Positions 21,889 through 33,465 of a stretch of 64,000 nt of DNA are shown here, piece after piece. Position numbers and translations under genes: made by a program. The DNA lies in contig NC_079202.1 of NCBI RefSeq assembly GCF_026745355.1, positions 1,528,583-1,592,582 on the forward strand, read 5' to 3'. Every line of letters starts with the position of its first letter. The first letter of the stretch is position 1. The notes under the pieces were generated by a model, which was not told where the DNA came from, did no database searches, and saw only the letters and a program-made list of their open reading frames with translations. The stretch is from Beta vulgaris subsp. vulgaris (Eukaryota; Streptophyta; Magnoliopsida; Caryophyllales; Amaranthaceae).

Positions 21889-23321
21889 GGTGATCTAAAG
21901 CGTAATAATAATAATAACCATCAATTAATCTATCTAACTTTCTCTCTCTAAATATCTTTTTTTCTCTGCCTTCTCTCATAAAACCCTTTTCTCCAAAACA
22001 AACCCTAGAAACTCGTCGGAGTTCCAGCGCCGCGCAAGCCGTCGGCCAATTCTCCGGCGAGTTCCTCTAGTTTTTTGTCGTTGCTTTTCGTTCTTCTTGT
22101 TGGTGGTTTTCTTAGGTTTTCGTTCTTTTAAGTTGGTGGGTTTCTTTGCTTCCCGTTCTTCTCAGTTGGTTCTGGTTCGGTGTTCGCCGGTTAAAACACC
22201 CTTCCTTTGTTGCGTCGTCGTCGAGTCTCACCCTGTCCTTGGTAGTTTCACCCTTGTCGTAGTATTTCCAGCGGCTCCCTTCCCCTCCCCAGTGGTGCGT
22301 CGGGTTCCTCACACCCCTCCCCTGTTTATGTGTTGTTGGGCCTTCCTCTTCCCCTCCCCCTGGTGTCGTGGTTTTGGGCTTCCCCTATCCCCTCCCCTCT
22401 CTAGGTTAGAGTTAGTATCAGTTTGGGCTTCCCCTTCCCTATCCCTTTCCCTGGTTAGTATAACGTGGGCATTCGTTTGGGCATTTCCTTCTCCCTCCCA
22501 GTTCGTGTGGAATTTACCATCCTCTTTTGTTGGTGGTTATCTGGCTCTCTCCTTCCCCTAGTACGTGTTGGAAATTTGTTAGTTGTTTAGTTTGTGAGTG
22601 AGTTAGTATGGGTGTTGCTTTTGTTTTAATAAGCTGCTTGTTACTTGTGTTAATTGCTGGAGGTCGTTTTCATCTGGTTTAAGTGATTGGTTAGGGTTTG
22701 CGTGGCAAGAGATCTCATAAATGGGGTCAGTTGTGTCCGATTTTGACAATCGGACGGTTCTTCGAGATCTAACTCTAGTTAGATCTCAATCTCGCTTGGT
22801 AATGATTTTATCAATCATTGCCTTGACAAAAAGAAATCTGAAGGCGGCTCCCCAATTTGTTAATTGGGTTTATAGCACGTCAACTCAATTGAGCTTCTCA
22901 CCAATGGAGAAGCCTGACATACCCTTCCAAAAGGGTATTGAGTCACAAAGAAATGTGACTCTTCCAAGAAACGTGGATGTAAAATCCCTGTAACAAAAGG
23001 TTATTAGGATTGGTCTTGTCGCGAGTTTCTATCTCGCGGTTACTTTGCTGCCCCGTTTGTGAAATCAGCCTTTTCCTCTCACTCCGTTCGTTAGAGTTCT
23101 AGCGCTCATCATCTACCAGCAAAAGAGTTTTTCTACAGTTTCCTATCATCTCAGTCCTCCAGATCGAGCAGTTTTATCTTTGTTTAAGTTATTTATGCTT
23201 TTGTACTAGTTATGTAAGAACACGTATCACTCAGCTTAGTTTCTTTGTGTTTGGAGGGTTGTATTAGCATTAGGATGTACTTCATTTTTTCATTAATGCA
23301 CATTTCCCCGATGTAAAAAAA
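21889..23321 (+). mobile_element. Non-coding poly-A retroelement with hairpin chain (copy 1)
   Basis: The element ends ATTAATGCACATTTCCCCG-ATG-T plus an A-run (23315-23323) and is flanked by AACGACTTA on both sides (21880-21888, 23322-23330), the marks of LINE-mediated insertion. The 5' part (to about 22080) is T/C-rich with a GC-rich leader (GGCGAGTTCC), like plant LINE 5' UTRs. The middle has repeated GGGCTTCCCCT-CCC motifs. The 3' third (22737-23038) is a row of short hairpins. No conserved protein is encoded. The 41245-42309 element is a relative with about the same 3' two-thirds. Confidence 0.65.
22737..23038 (+). other. Chain of eight stem-loops, copy 1
   Basis: In order: A 22737-22753 (CCGATT/AATCGG); B 22764-22787 (GAGATCTAACT/AGTTAGATCTC); C 22798-22822 (GGTAATGATT pairing with one G-U to AATCATTGCC); D 22851-22868 (CCCAATT/AATTGGG); E 22893-22913 (GCTTCTC/GAGAAGC); F 22919-22938 (ATACCCTT/AAGGGTAT); G 22940-22961 (GAGTCACA/TGTGACTC); H 23020-23038 (CGCGAG/CTCGCG). 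Each is matched in order in the second copy at 41741-42043, with paired substitutions in B and G. Confidence 0.8.
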
Positions 23322-23334
23322 AACGACTTACGTA

Positions 23335-24690
23335 AATTACTATTAGAGATAATAGACATTAATATAGTGAAATTCCGTCTTAAGAGACCTTCTCCTTTGT
23401 ACGTTATGAAAATTAGGAACAATAAAAAAAATTATTTAGTAGTTAAAATCAAAAACAATTTGAAAAATTATCTATCTCTAATTGGTAACTACCCACATAT
23501 TCAATGTAAAATTCTTCTTCCAATTCTCATAACCTTCCTAATAAGAGCATTCACACACATACAATCATCCAATGTAGTGTCTAAATAAATTAATCACATT
23601 CATGATATTTTAGATCATGACATGAAAAAAAGATCATCTTATGTCACGATGAAAAATGAATAGAATGGAAGAATAGGTCATGAGTGTAGGTCCATGGCTT
23701 TATCAGTCTCATTGAAAAGAGCGCAACATATGACTTTGTCAGGTATTTTCCTTTTTTTATGCTTTACTTATCTTTGATGATTTTTTTTTTTTTGTTTTAT
23801 TTATCAACGAACCACAAATTTTACAAGTTATTGGATAAAAAATATATAAATTTGTAGAAGTCGATAATTATATTTTGCTAGTTCATCTTAACACAAACTA
23901 ATAAAATATGGTATATTTGTCTTTACAAGTTACAACCAAATAAAAAGTTGACTTAAATTAGAATCTATCTTAAAATGAATTAATTCTATATCTAAAGATT
24001 ACCTTATGTACTACTAGTATTTCAAAGCTGGCAAGGGTCTCTAGAATTTGGCTAAACCTAACTACCTAAGGGTACTTGATTGATGCCAAAATAAAATTAT
24101 TTTACTATGCTTCAACGCATGCTAGACTCCTTAGCTTGGACCACAATAGATATAGGGTGAGGGACCCTTAAGAAAATTTGTTCTTAAGTTATTAAGTAGA
24201 GATGCCGACACATGGCAAAAACTATGTGGACTTGATAGTTTTGGATGACATTATGATATGTTTTTTCAATAAGGATAAGAACTCTACACGTGATATTCAC
24301 ATGATGTGGCATGCATCATTTCTAGAGGATTCAATCTGTTTGTAGATTGTTTGCCATGCCATGCATATGGGGCATTAGTGCCATCAATTTGAAGTGATGA
24401 AGTTTACAAGTGCTCTGTCTCTCATACTATAAACATCATCTTAATAGTTCTAGCTATCCTCTAACTCTCATACATACATAAATGCTTGTAACTGATCTTT
24501 TAGAGACTATATTTTTAAACAATTTTTTTTTTAAACTTTTGCATATTTACATACTCTAATTTCACTATATTTTTCTCATTCATATGAAACCTAATGTTAG
24601 TTTACGAAGTGTAGTTGAAATTTTAGTAATGGATAATTAATTAGAGAGATTAATGATTAAAAATACCAAACAAATCCATCAACAATTTTT
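23335..24690. other. Intergenic, no gene seen
   Basis: AT-rich sequence with T- and A-runs. No coding signal or paired repeat ends were recognised. Confidence 0.5.
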
Positions 24691-24699
24691 TCTCTTCTG

Positions 24700-25591
24700 T
24701 TTTTTTTTTTGATAATTTTTTTTAGTCTCATTTCATTACTAGCTCAATAGAGCAATCAGATCAAAGCCAATTACATATACCAAATCCACAAGCTTACAAC
24801 CAGCAAAATCAATAAATGAGATACACTATCAAGATATCAAAGCCAGGCCAAGAACTCATCTGCTCGAGTTAATCCTTGCTTTGTTAAGGTGTCAACAACT
24901 GCATTAGAGCTCCTTCCTTGATGAATGATCTTGATCTTTAGCCATGGTCTTCTCGCATTTCGAATGAAATTTAGTTGGAAATTCAGATTCCACGGACCAC
25001 CATTATCTTCATTACACCATTTTACCGCATTTGCTGAATCCGATTCAATTATCAAGCTGTGATTTTAAAAACATTCCATGGACATTGCGATTTGGGAAGC
25101 TCGAAAAATCGCAAGAATCTCGACAGAGTTAATCTCAATGCATGGGATAGGACTGGAGAAAACACATTTGAAGATGCCTCTATCATCATGAAGGGCTCCT
25201 CCTATGGCTGAGAGTGAGAGGGATGATGTCAATGATGCGTCGACATTCCATTTTAGGGACCCAAAGGGAGGTGGAGACCACTCAATGCTTTGTTTTATGA
25301 GCATACGAGGGAATGAAGCTGAGCCCATATGAGTAGCTCACAATAAGCACTTCGGATTACTAGCGATATCGTTTGATGAGTATGGAAAGGGAAGACCCCA
25401 TCCTTTGATCCACCATCCCAGGCGGGATTAATATTAGCTCATGTAACTGAGATGAAGAGCTTGCTTTGCCGCTAAAAAAACTCGCATTGCGCTCCTTTCA
25501 AATTGTCCATATTATGATCGAGAACATTGCAATCCATATTTTCTTGAAAAAGGAATTTTTACCATAAGTAATCCATTGTTCGAAAGCTTCC
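24700..25591 (-). pseudogene. Older LINE 3' fragment with RNase H-like domain
   Basis: On the minus strand the fragment reads, from its 5' side at 25590: a zf-RVT-like tail (a WIAMFSIIIWTIWKERN-like stretch at about 25490-25530), then an RNase H-like domain (RVT_3) with KWNVDASLTS at about 25250 and ESDSANAVKW at about 25030, and a poly-A tail (T-runs at 24701-24724). A stop and frame change split the RNase H part at about 25065. It lacks reverse transcriptase and is either 5'-truncated or interrupted by the LINE next to it. Confidence 0.75.
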
Positions 25592-28500
25592 ATTTTTTTT
25601 TGCTCAATAAGATAAGTTTCATTTCAAACCAAAACCATACATCATATCAAAGTTATCTCTAATTACATATCACCAAACAAATATGCCTCAGCCATTCTCT
25701 ATCTTTCCTTGAAATTTTACTAGGCATCACACTATATATTCTATCTATAATATTCCTCTTAATGATATGCACAGTTTTATCAACACTAGGAACCATTTGC
25801 AACCAAAGGACGCCATTCCTAACTCTCCATATACGGTATATCATAGCAGCAATAACAGCATAACACATCTGCTTCTTCACTCTTGACATTCTGCTTCCCT
25901 TGATGTATCTATAAATGCTCTGGATATTGCTTCCTGCAGTTCTCCACATCAACCAGATTTTAATTTTTCTCACCACTGCACAACTATACACACATTTGAA
26001 GAACAAGTGCTCCTGAGATTCCACTTCTAAACCACAAATAAGGCATAAGGGATCCCTACTTACACCATTGTTAAACTGTCTCTCTGTAGTCTGCATTCTA
26101 TTCTTCATAGTTAACCACATAAAGAATCTGTTGTACAGTCAGTCTATTCCACACCAAAGAGTCCCATCTAACTCTCTCCAACTCACCACACAACAACTGA
26201 TAAATGCTCTTAACAGAGTATTCCTCCATTTGTGACATCACTGTTTCACCCAGACTCCTTTTGATCCTATTTTTCACCTCACAAATTTTTCTCCAGTACC
26301 AACTACTCCGTACTGAAGGTTCATACTCCCACCATCTCACATCTTTTACATAAATTTCACTCACCCACTTAAGCCATAAGCTATCCTTCTTTTTTGCAAT
26401 AGCCCATACATAGCGCCATAATGCTGCAATATTCCACACATGGCAATTTCTCAAGCCCAAACCACCAGCATATAGTGGTAAACAAACTTGTGGCCAAGCC
26501 ACATAGCCAGCTTTACCACTATAATATTTTCCAGTCCACAAATAAGCAAGACAAATGCTATCTACTTCCTTCAACACATTTCTAGGCAGTTTAAAATTTG
26601 TGCCCAGTACACATGCAGGCTCACAAGCACATAATTTATAAGCTTAAGTCTCCCTTGATAAGAGAAATGTCTACTACTCCAAGTTCAAATTCTTGTTGTC
26701 ATCTTCTCTATTATAGAGTTGCGCTCCTTAGTAGAGATCCTTTTAAAACAAATGGGAACACCCAAATACTTGAAAGGCATATGCCCCAAGCTATTCCCAG
26801 TGACATCTAGGATCCTCTACACCTCTTCTCTTTTCATACCAACTATAAACACCTCAGTCTTCTTTTTATTCACCACAAGTCCAGAAGCTTTTGAGAAATG
26901 TTTGAAACCTTGTAGCAAGGTATAAACAGATACAAAGTCACCCTTGGAACATAGGATTACATCATCTGCAAAGCATAGATGATTAAGTTTCACCCCTAAA
27001 CACCTAGGATGAAACTAAAATTGAGGCTTTTCTCCCACATATTTTAATGTCCTAGACAGGTATTCCATGCATAACACAAAGAGAAGAGGAGACATTGAGT
27101 CTCCCTGTCTCAGACCTCTCTTTCCTTCAAAGAATCCACGCAAACTCCCATTTATCTATAGTGAAAACCTTGGAGTACTTACACACTCCATTATCAACAT
27201 GATAATCTTCTCTGGGAAGTTTAAAGCATACAACATTTTCCTTACAAACTTCAAGTCTATGGAATCATAAGCCTTCATCATATCCATCTTGATAATAACC
27301 CCAGGCTTGGCATTTTTCCTTCCATACTCCTTCACAATATCCTAACAGATCATTATATTGTGTGCTATAAATGTGCCTTGAATAAATGCACCTTGATTGT
27401 CTGCAATTATCTCTGGTAGCACCTTTTTCAATCTCAAACACAACAATTTCGTAATTCATTTATATATTACATTGCAACAGGCAATTGGCCTGAACTCTGC
27501 CACACTACCTGGACATTTGACTTTGGGAATCAAAGCCAAAACAGTTGTATTTATCTCTTTCAGTAATTTTCAGAATTCAATGACTGCTCTTATCAAATCA
27601 TCACCCACTACTGCCCAACTCTCCTTATAAAAACCTGATCTAAATCCATCTGGACCAGGAGATTTATCCTCTAACCAATTACTGCTTCATAAATTTGTCC
27701 CTTCACATCCCCTGCAGTGCCCAACAACCCTTTATAATAATTCAGGAAAGCCTCCTTGACACCATTTGGTGAATTTGCCCATGTACCATCCATAGCTCTT
27801 ATACCATACACATTACTCTTCATTTTCCTCTCTTTTATTGCTCTATGAAACTCAGAAGTGTTTGCATCACCCTTTTGGATCCATCTCAGTTTAGCCTTAT
27901 GTTGTAAGAAGGACAAATACTGATCATGGACTCTTCTATAATCTGCGGCAGCTTGGATTTCTGCATCAATTGCCTCCCTCTCACCATTATGCACTCTTTT
28001 CTGAACCTGATTGAGTCTCTCCCTTGCCAAGGTTTCAGCTACATGAACATTAGAGACACCCTCCCTATTCAGCTTCTTCAAAGCCTCTTTCACACTCTTC
28101 ATTCTTCTAACCACCCTGAACATAGGTGAACCAATAACCTCTGTATTCCAGCATTCAGACACAATTTCCAAGAACCTTGGGTTCTTACTCCACATATTAA
28201 AGTACCTAAATGGACATTTAACTCTAACCAACATTGGAGAGTGATCAAAGAGTCCCCCGTGCATAAAATAAGCCTCAGCAGTTGGGAACAAATCCATCCA
28301 TCTTGCATTACCCATCACCCTATCCAACTTGCAGTGCACTCTATCCATCTCTTGTTGCTTATTATTCCAGGTGAAAAAACCGCCACTAGATTTTATATCC
28401 TCCATGCCACACTTTGTAACATACCTACAAAAATCCTCCATTTCAGCATCTCTCACTGCTGCCCCAACTCTCTCCTCTCTATTTAGGACACAATTAAAAT

Positions 28501-28667
28501 CCCCCATTGCAACCCATGGGTCACTCATTGAGCCAGTTAGCCCCTCCAAATCCTGCCACAAACTCCTCCTTTGTGCAATACTATTAAAAGCAAACACAAA
28601 TGTGCATTCTCTCCTTTTGAGATACTCGTAACCAACCTAAACAGGTGAGATATTACTATAGTAACTC
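25592..28667 (-). pseudogene. L1-type LINE, 5'-truncated and frame-broken (EN-RT-zf-RVT)
   Basis: On the minus strand it encodes, in order: an endonuclease domain missing its N-terminus (27671-28630, with DPWVAMGDFNCVL, GGFFTWNNKQ and HGGLFDHSPMLV), reverse transcriptase in broken frames (about 26580-27670, with [14 protein letters not shown] and IKMDMMKAYDS-like stretches, and the catalytic FADD read at about 26957-26977), then a zf-RVT region (25659-26577, with CLICGLEVESQEHLFFKC). The 3' end is a short poly-A (T-run 25592-25600). The endonuclease would nick DNA to prime reverse transcription at the target. TTGTTCGAAAGCTT left of the tail (25576-25589) and TTGTTCCAAAGTCTT at 28668-28682 may be a decayed target duplication. 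Several frameshifts make it inactive. Confidence 0.85.
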
Positions 28668-28682
28668 TTGTTCCAAAGTCTT

Positions 28683-29235
28683 AAATTAATCCAACAATTG
28701 TGTCAATTTAAACCTTCAGACTCTTGTATGACTTATTGCTAAAAGTCTTACTATATTATACGGTTAAATAAGACGATCCATAAAGTTATAAGTGATTTTC
28801 AAGTGGAGTTTATACTTTGTAAGCTACATTATAGACAATTGTTGAAATATACCTTGAATTATCTGGCTCTAAGGTTAACTAAAGACGGGTGGAGTTTAGA
28901 GTTTAGAGGTGAAACACCCTAGTGGAGACATGGAGGTAACACCCCCGAAGTTTTTGGTGTATGCAGTTTAGTAAATCGTTTATATTTTAGTTTTGGTTTT
29001 AGGCCCGATCTATTTAGGTTAATGAGAACGGTACTATATAAACTTTCTAATTAACTTTTACCTCCATCCTTCTATAATCTATACAATCTCTCCTTAAAGT
29101 TAATAAAATTGTTTCTCCTCCACCTGTGGAGGTAGCTAACACATTGTTAGCGAACCACGTTAAATTTGTGTGTCAATTGTTTTTTAATTCTTTGTTGTTT
29201 TATTACTTTCGTCATAACAACAATATCTTGTTAGC
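28683..29235. other. Intergenic, no gene seen
   Basis: No recognisable gene or repeat ends between the LINE and the hAT-type MITE. Confidence 0.5.
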
Positions 29236-29866
29236 TAGGGGTGTTCATGGGTGGTTAACCGTCTCGAAATAACATTTCTCTTCGGTAATCGGAAGTTTCG
29301 GTTCGCTCTTTTTACGAACAGTAACCTAACCGTTTAGAGTGGTTACTGCATGAGCAGCTAACTGTTTTTTGGGTACGATTTTTCAGTTAACCATATATGT
29401 TATACTATTATGTTTTACTTAATGTACATAAATATTCTCATTTTTGTGCATATATTTTAATATTATATATATACTCTAATATAAAATGTATTATAAAATG
29501 GATAATAAATCCATTCAAAAACATAACTAACATTAAGAATTCACTCCATTTCCTAATTATAGTGTTTATATTAGTACTAGAGTTTTCAAATAATTACATA
29601 CTTCCTCTAATTATTGTAACTTAGCAACAAATATTAGCATTAATGTAATTGTTTAAAAATGTTTCACAATAATCAAATAGAGGAAAAAAATATTTCGGCA
29701 TTTTGGTTAACTATTCACTCAAAAATTACAACCGTAACCGTACCGTTAATTTTATCGGTTCGGTAACCGTACTGTTTAAAACTTTTTTTGTCGGTACGAT
29801 AACCACCCATTTAGACCGATTTTTGGGTATAGTTTTTCGGTTTTGCTTTTTTTATGAACTCTTCTA
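29236..29866. mobile_element. hAT-type MITE, decayed right end
   Basis: The left end TAGGGGTGTTCATGGGTGG and the right end complement (ATGAACTCTTCTA) match imperfectly. The flanks are TTGTTAGC (29228-29235) and TTGTTAGA (29867-29874), an 8-bp duplication with one change. Subterminal GGTTAACCG and CGGTAACCG motifs occur in both orientations. Non-coding. Confidence 0.65.
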
Positions 29867-29899
29867 TTGTTAGATACTGAGCTTATCAAGAGTTATGGT

Positions 29900-30145
29900 T
29901 GTTAGAGATATGAGATATAATCAGTATCGGAAAATATATGTATGATATATTTTCCATATTGATATTATTAAGAGAATAATATCCTTATGTTAAGATATTA
30001 TTTAGTGAATAATCTATGATTATGGTCCTATATCTTTTAGGAAGATTGTTTCTTATCTTATGTTACCTTAGATTTTGTATAAATACTCTACCTATTGATG
30101 AATAATATCAAGGCACACAACTAACCATTTACCCTAAATTTGTCA
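29900..30145 (+). repeat. 5' LTR of the TRIM
   Basis: 246 bp with TG...CA ends. It contains TATAAATAC at about 30078-30086, a likely promoter TATA box. Very similar to the 3' LTR, so insertion is not ancient. Confidence 0.88.
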
Positions 30146-30313
30146 TGGTATCAAGAGCAGGTTAAGTTCTTGGGGGTTCTCAATTTTTTTTTCTCTCATG
30201 ATGGGTTGATGTCTGGTTTATTACCCCCATCGGCCGGATATTCCGCTGCGTTCTTCTGTTTGAATCTCTTGGCCACTTTGTTTTTTTCTTCCTTTCACCA
30301 AAAGGAAATCCTT

Positions 30314-30486
30314 TGAAAGTTTGTTTCTGTGATGATGTTCATTCCATCACAAAATTTAAAAAGTTTGTTTCTGTGATGATGTTCATTCCATCACAAAAAT
30401 TTAAAAAGTTTGTTTAAGTGATGATGTTTATTCCATCACAAAATTTGAAAGTTTGTTTCTTGATGATGTTCATTCCATCAAAATTG
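30314..30486 (+). repeat. Four tandem hairpin units inside the TRIM
   Basis: Units of about 39-46 bp begin near 30315, 30361, 30406 and 30448. Each has AAGTTTGTTT followed by a stem GTGATG...CATCAC around an ATGTTCATTC-type loop. In the fourth unit both arms changed together, to TTGATG...CATCAA. Confidence 0.85.
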
Positions 30487-30510
30487 TTACTTTTTTCGTC
30501 TCAATTTCAG

Positions 30511-30633
30511 ATCTGTTTCGAAACAGATTGTGAGACATGTTTCGGCTCTCCCTATGTCGTGAGATAGGGTTTATTGATTCTCCTTGTACCGAGAGACAAG
30601 GCATATTGGTTCTCCCTGTACCGTGAGACAGGG
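30511..30633 (+). repeat. Palindrome plus three covarying hairpins inside the TRIM
   Basis: An 18-bp perfect palindrome ATCTGTTTCGAAACAGAT lies at 30511-30528. Three units at 32-bp spacing follow, each a 6-bp stem with an 8-nt loop: CCCTAT/ATAGGG (30550-30569), CCTTGT/ACAAGG (30582-30601), CCCTGT/ACAGGG (30614-30633). The loops are GTCGTGAG, ACCGAGAG and ACCGTGAG. Stem changes occur in pairs. Confidence 0.85.
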
Positions 30634-30957
30634 TTTATAACTGATTTGAGTGTAGTTTGCTCTGAAAAACCAATATTTGATTGGAGCACGGTTTTGCTCA
30701 GGAAAAACCAAAATACGACGAATTCGAGAAGAAAAGACATTCTCGTTGTAATGTTATATTTGCGGGTTCGAAAAGAATGACGTTCCTGTTTGATTGATGA
30801 TGGATGGGTTCGAAAAAATAAACGTTAGTTCTCAACATTAAAAAAAAAAAATTGTTTTTGAAGGTGACATCACCAGATTTGTGCATCTCGACCTCAACAA
30901 AGAGCAGAATTTCCAATCGCAACGTTTGTGTTACTGCCGTTATAATTTGTGGGAGGG

Positions 30958-31200
30958 TGTTAGAGATATGAGATATATTCATTATCGGAAAATATATGTA
31001 TATATTTTCCATATTGATATTATTAAGAGAATAATATACTTATGTTAAGACATTATTTAGTGAATAATCTATGATTATGGTCCTATATCTTTTAGGAAGA
31101 TTTTTTCTTATCTTATGTTACCTCAGGTTTTGTATAAATACTCTACCTATTGATGAATAATATCAAGGCATACAACTAACCATTTACCCTAAATTTGTCA
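30958..31200 (+). repeat. 3' LTR of the TRIM
   Basis: 243 bp, TG...CA ends, followed by the ATGGT duplication. Differs from the 5' LTR by a few substitutions and a short deletion near the start. Confidence 0.88.
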
Positions 31201-31205
31201 ATGGT

Positions 31206-31553
31206 AGAGCCTCTTTTTCTCCTAGATGTGTAATTAAGATGGATCTAAAAAGCCTACGTGTCCATTGAATGGAGCCTCCTTAACACCTCGCCTTCATCAT
31301 TAGCAAACTTTATGTTGATGTGTAATACTCCATATTTTTGAGTATTTATTTAAGTAATTAAAATATTTATTTTCTAAAATAAATATTTTAAGTAAAGGTT
31401 ATATTAATAATTGTTTTAAAATTATTTTTGGAAGGAGATGGCGCCAAAGTTGAATTTGCTAAGCTTTTGGTTTTAAATCCTAGTCAAAATTTTATTAAAT
31501 AAGTTTTCATACAAAATAAAAAATTTTGAGCGATTTTCTTTGACGGGATTCTA
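31206..31553. other. Short intergenic spacer
   Basis: No gene or repeat recognised between the TRIM and the Helitron. Confidence 0.5.
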
Positions 31554-32043
31554 TCTCTATTATATAAGCCAAGGAGGGAGCTATGGTGTCCTCCAATCAA
31601 ATGTATTTTTTATCATTAGCTAAATATATATACTTAATTGGATATCTAGATTTTGTACAATTATATCATTTCCTAATTTAAAGATGGGTTAAAAATTTCA
31701 ATAATAAACTAAATAAGCATTAACAAACTAACTTGACATAATGAGAAAAATGATTGCTCAATAAAAAAAAAGTTACAAATTTAATTTGACTACAGAACTA
31801 TAAATCTAAATGTTTATCTCCATTTCTTGAAAATTTATAGAGTACAGTAGTTTGTATTACAATAATTATAAACTAGAATTTTTTGACGCGATGCGTGCTA
31901 GAATTTTTTTTCGAAACAGAAACTCGATTTTCTTCGGCATATGAGTCAAATTTTGAACATTAGACATACGAAGTATAATTTTTTTAGTTGCAAAATCTGA
32001 TTGGTTTAGTTTCCGTCACTTAAGTCTCTCACCACTCTTTTTG

Positions 32044-32076
<33 letters not shown>

Positions 32077-33159
32077 CAAAGTTAAATTCTATGAACAAAA
32101 TAGAAATTTTATTGAATTTATTTATGATTTTTAATATTATAATTTTTTAGTTGATTTTTGAATTAAGTACAGTACTTCATAAATTGTAAAGAAAGTAGAC
32201 ACTTTGATTTCAAGTCAATTTTTTCATAGGTTGTAGTTTGTAAGTGAATTTTTAAGTTTTTGTAAAGTTTTCTCATTTTAATGATTTGCATAACGTAAAT
32301 TAATGCAATTTTATGATTTTAGTTGACTTGTGAGTGATTGTTATAATTATATTTTTGATATTTTTGTTTGAAGTCCCCCTTTGATTTGTAAGTGAATTTG
32401 TAATTTAGAATGGGAAAGGGGTAACATAGTCTCTTCATTCGGGGACACCATAGCTTCCCCCTTCTCATATATAATAGAGATATGTTGTACTTTAATTCTT
32501 GAATGATATTTTACATAAACCTTTTTACCTTGATAATTAATCACTATTATATAATAGAAAAAATAGGTCCAAATATATGTAAAAGTTTCATTATATATAG
32601 GAAACACGCACTATAAAAAAGTAAACAATTTTTTTTCTTGTCTAACTTCTAAATTTTTATTTCACTACAAATACACCTCTATTTTTTTTTATCATGACCC
32701 CCATTTATTGTGAATGGTTTTTGAGAATAGTGATGTGTAATTAGATTTTTGTAAATATTTTTGTATGTATTGACGTTCTAGGTTATTAGCTAGTTTTAGT
32801 TTGTATGTTAATCTTAAGTTTTAATAAAGTTTCCTGATTATTTGAGTAATTTGCGTGATTTTTATAACGTGATTTTCTCAATTATAGGGGTGATTTGTAA
32901 AGTTTCTTCTTTTAAGTGATTTGTGAGTGAGTGTTGTAAATTTATTTTTGGTAGTTTTCTTTGAGTGCCGATTTTGATTTTGACATTCCTTTTGTAATCT
33001 AGAAAGGGAAGGGGGGCAAAAGAGGCGTTTCAAAAGAGGACACCGTTGCTCCCCCTTCCCTTATATAATAGAGATCACACTTCTATAATTATAGTTTGAT
33101 GAAATTTATTAAGAATAACCCAAACCATCGACCCACGCATCGCGTGCATAGAAGACTAG
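31554..33159 (+). mobile_element. Non-autonomous Helitron
   Basis: It starts TCTCTATTATATAAG right after an A and ends in CTAG before a T, the A/T insertion rule of Helitrons. Nine bases before CTAG is the hairpin CACGC-ATC-GCGTG (33134-33146), the usual terminator. There is no Rep/helicase gene and no target duplication. The interior contains a partial duplication: sequence ending in a GGACACC-type motif and ATATAATAGAGAT occurs at about 32120-32480 and again at about 32690-33075. The 5' start is echoed in inverse orientation at both sites. T-run at 32047-32070. Confidence 0.8.
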
Positions 33160-33205
33160 TAGTAAATGAGAAGGGGGTCGGGTTTTGTTTCATAGAACTT
33201 CCAAA

Positions 33206-33301
33206 TTTATGATGAAGGTTACAAATCTTGGTTTAATCCCCTCGTTTATGATGAAGGTTACAAATCTTGGTTTAATCCCCTCGTTTATGATAAAAGTTAC
33301 A
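33206..33301 (+). repeat. 39-bp tandem repeat, about 2.5 units
   Basis: Units begin TTTATGATGAAGGTTACAAA at 33206, 33245 and, with changes, 33284. The first two units are nearly identical. Confidence 0.85.
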
Positions 33302-33465
33302 AAGTATTTAATTTTGGAAATTGAGTACTATCTATTATACTCCTATAAATACCATACCTTAAGCCATCTTTTCCACACAAAAACTTTGAAGAATCCGTGC
33401 TCTCAGACTTCAAGATTCTTCCTTCTCTTCTTATCTATTCTATCTAGTTTTATATTTCTCTTCTC
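33302..33465 (+). promoter_or_regulatory. Promoter-like segment abutting the satellite
   Basis: TATAAATA at 33344-33351 is followed by a leader-like CT-rich stretch reading into the satellite at 33466. This could be the edge of a degraded element that brought a promoter. No open frame follows. Speculative. Confidence 0.25.

Larger units (their letters stand above)
29900..31200 (+). mobile_element. Miniature LTR retrotransposon (TRIM-like)
   Basis: Two LTRs of 246 and 243 bp (29900-30145, 30958-31200) start TGTTAGAG and end TTGTCA. Perfect 5-bp duplications ATGGT flank the element (29895-29899, 31201-31205). Right after the 5' LTR comes TGGTATCAAGAGCAGG (30146-30161), a primer-binding site for initiator tRNA-Met. 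GTGGGAGGG before the 3' LTR (30949-30957) is the polypurine tract. The internal 812 bp encodes no gag or pol, so it must use enzymes from another, probably Ty1-copia, element. The internal part contains two arrays of hairpin repeats. Confidence 0.9.

Noticed and set aside
22097..22561. 154-codon open frame, Pro/Ser/Val-rich
   Set aside because: It is low complexity driven by CCCCTCCCC repeats and is not conserved in the related element at 41245-42309.
30314..30486. CRISPR-like array of four short repeats
   Set aside because: The repeats are contiguous without unique spacers, lie in a plant TRIM, and form hairpins.
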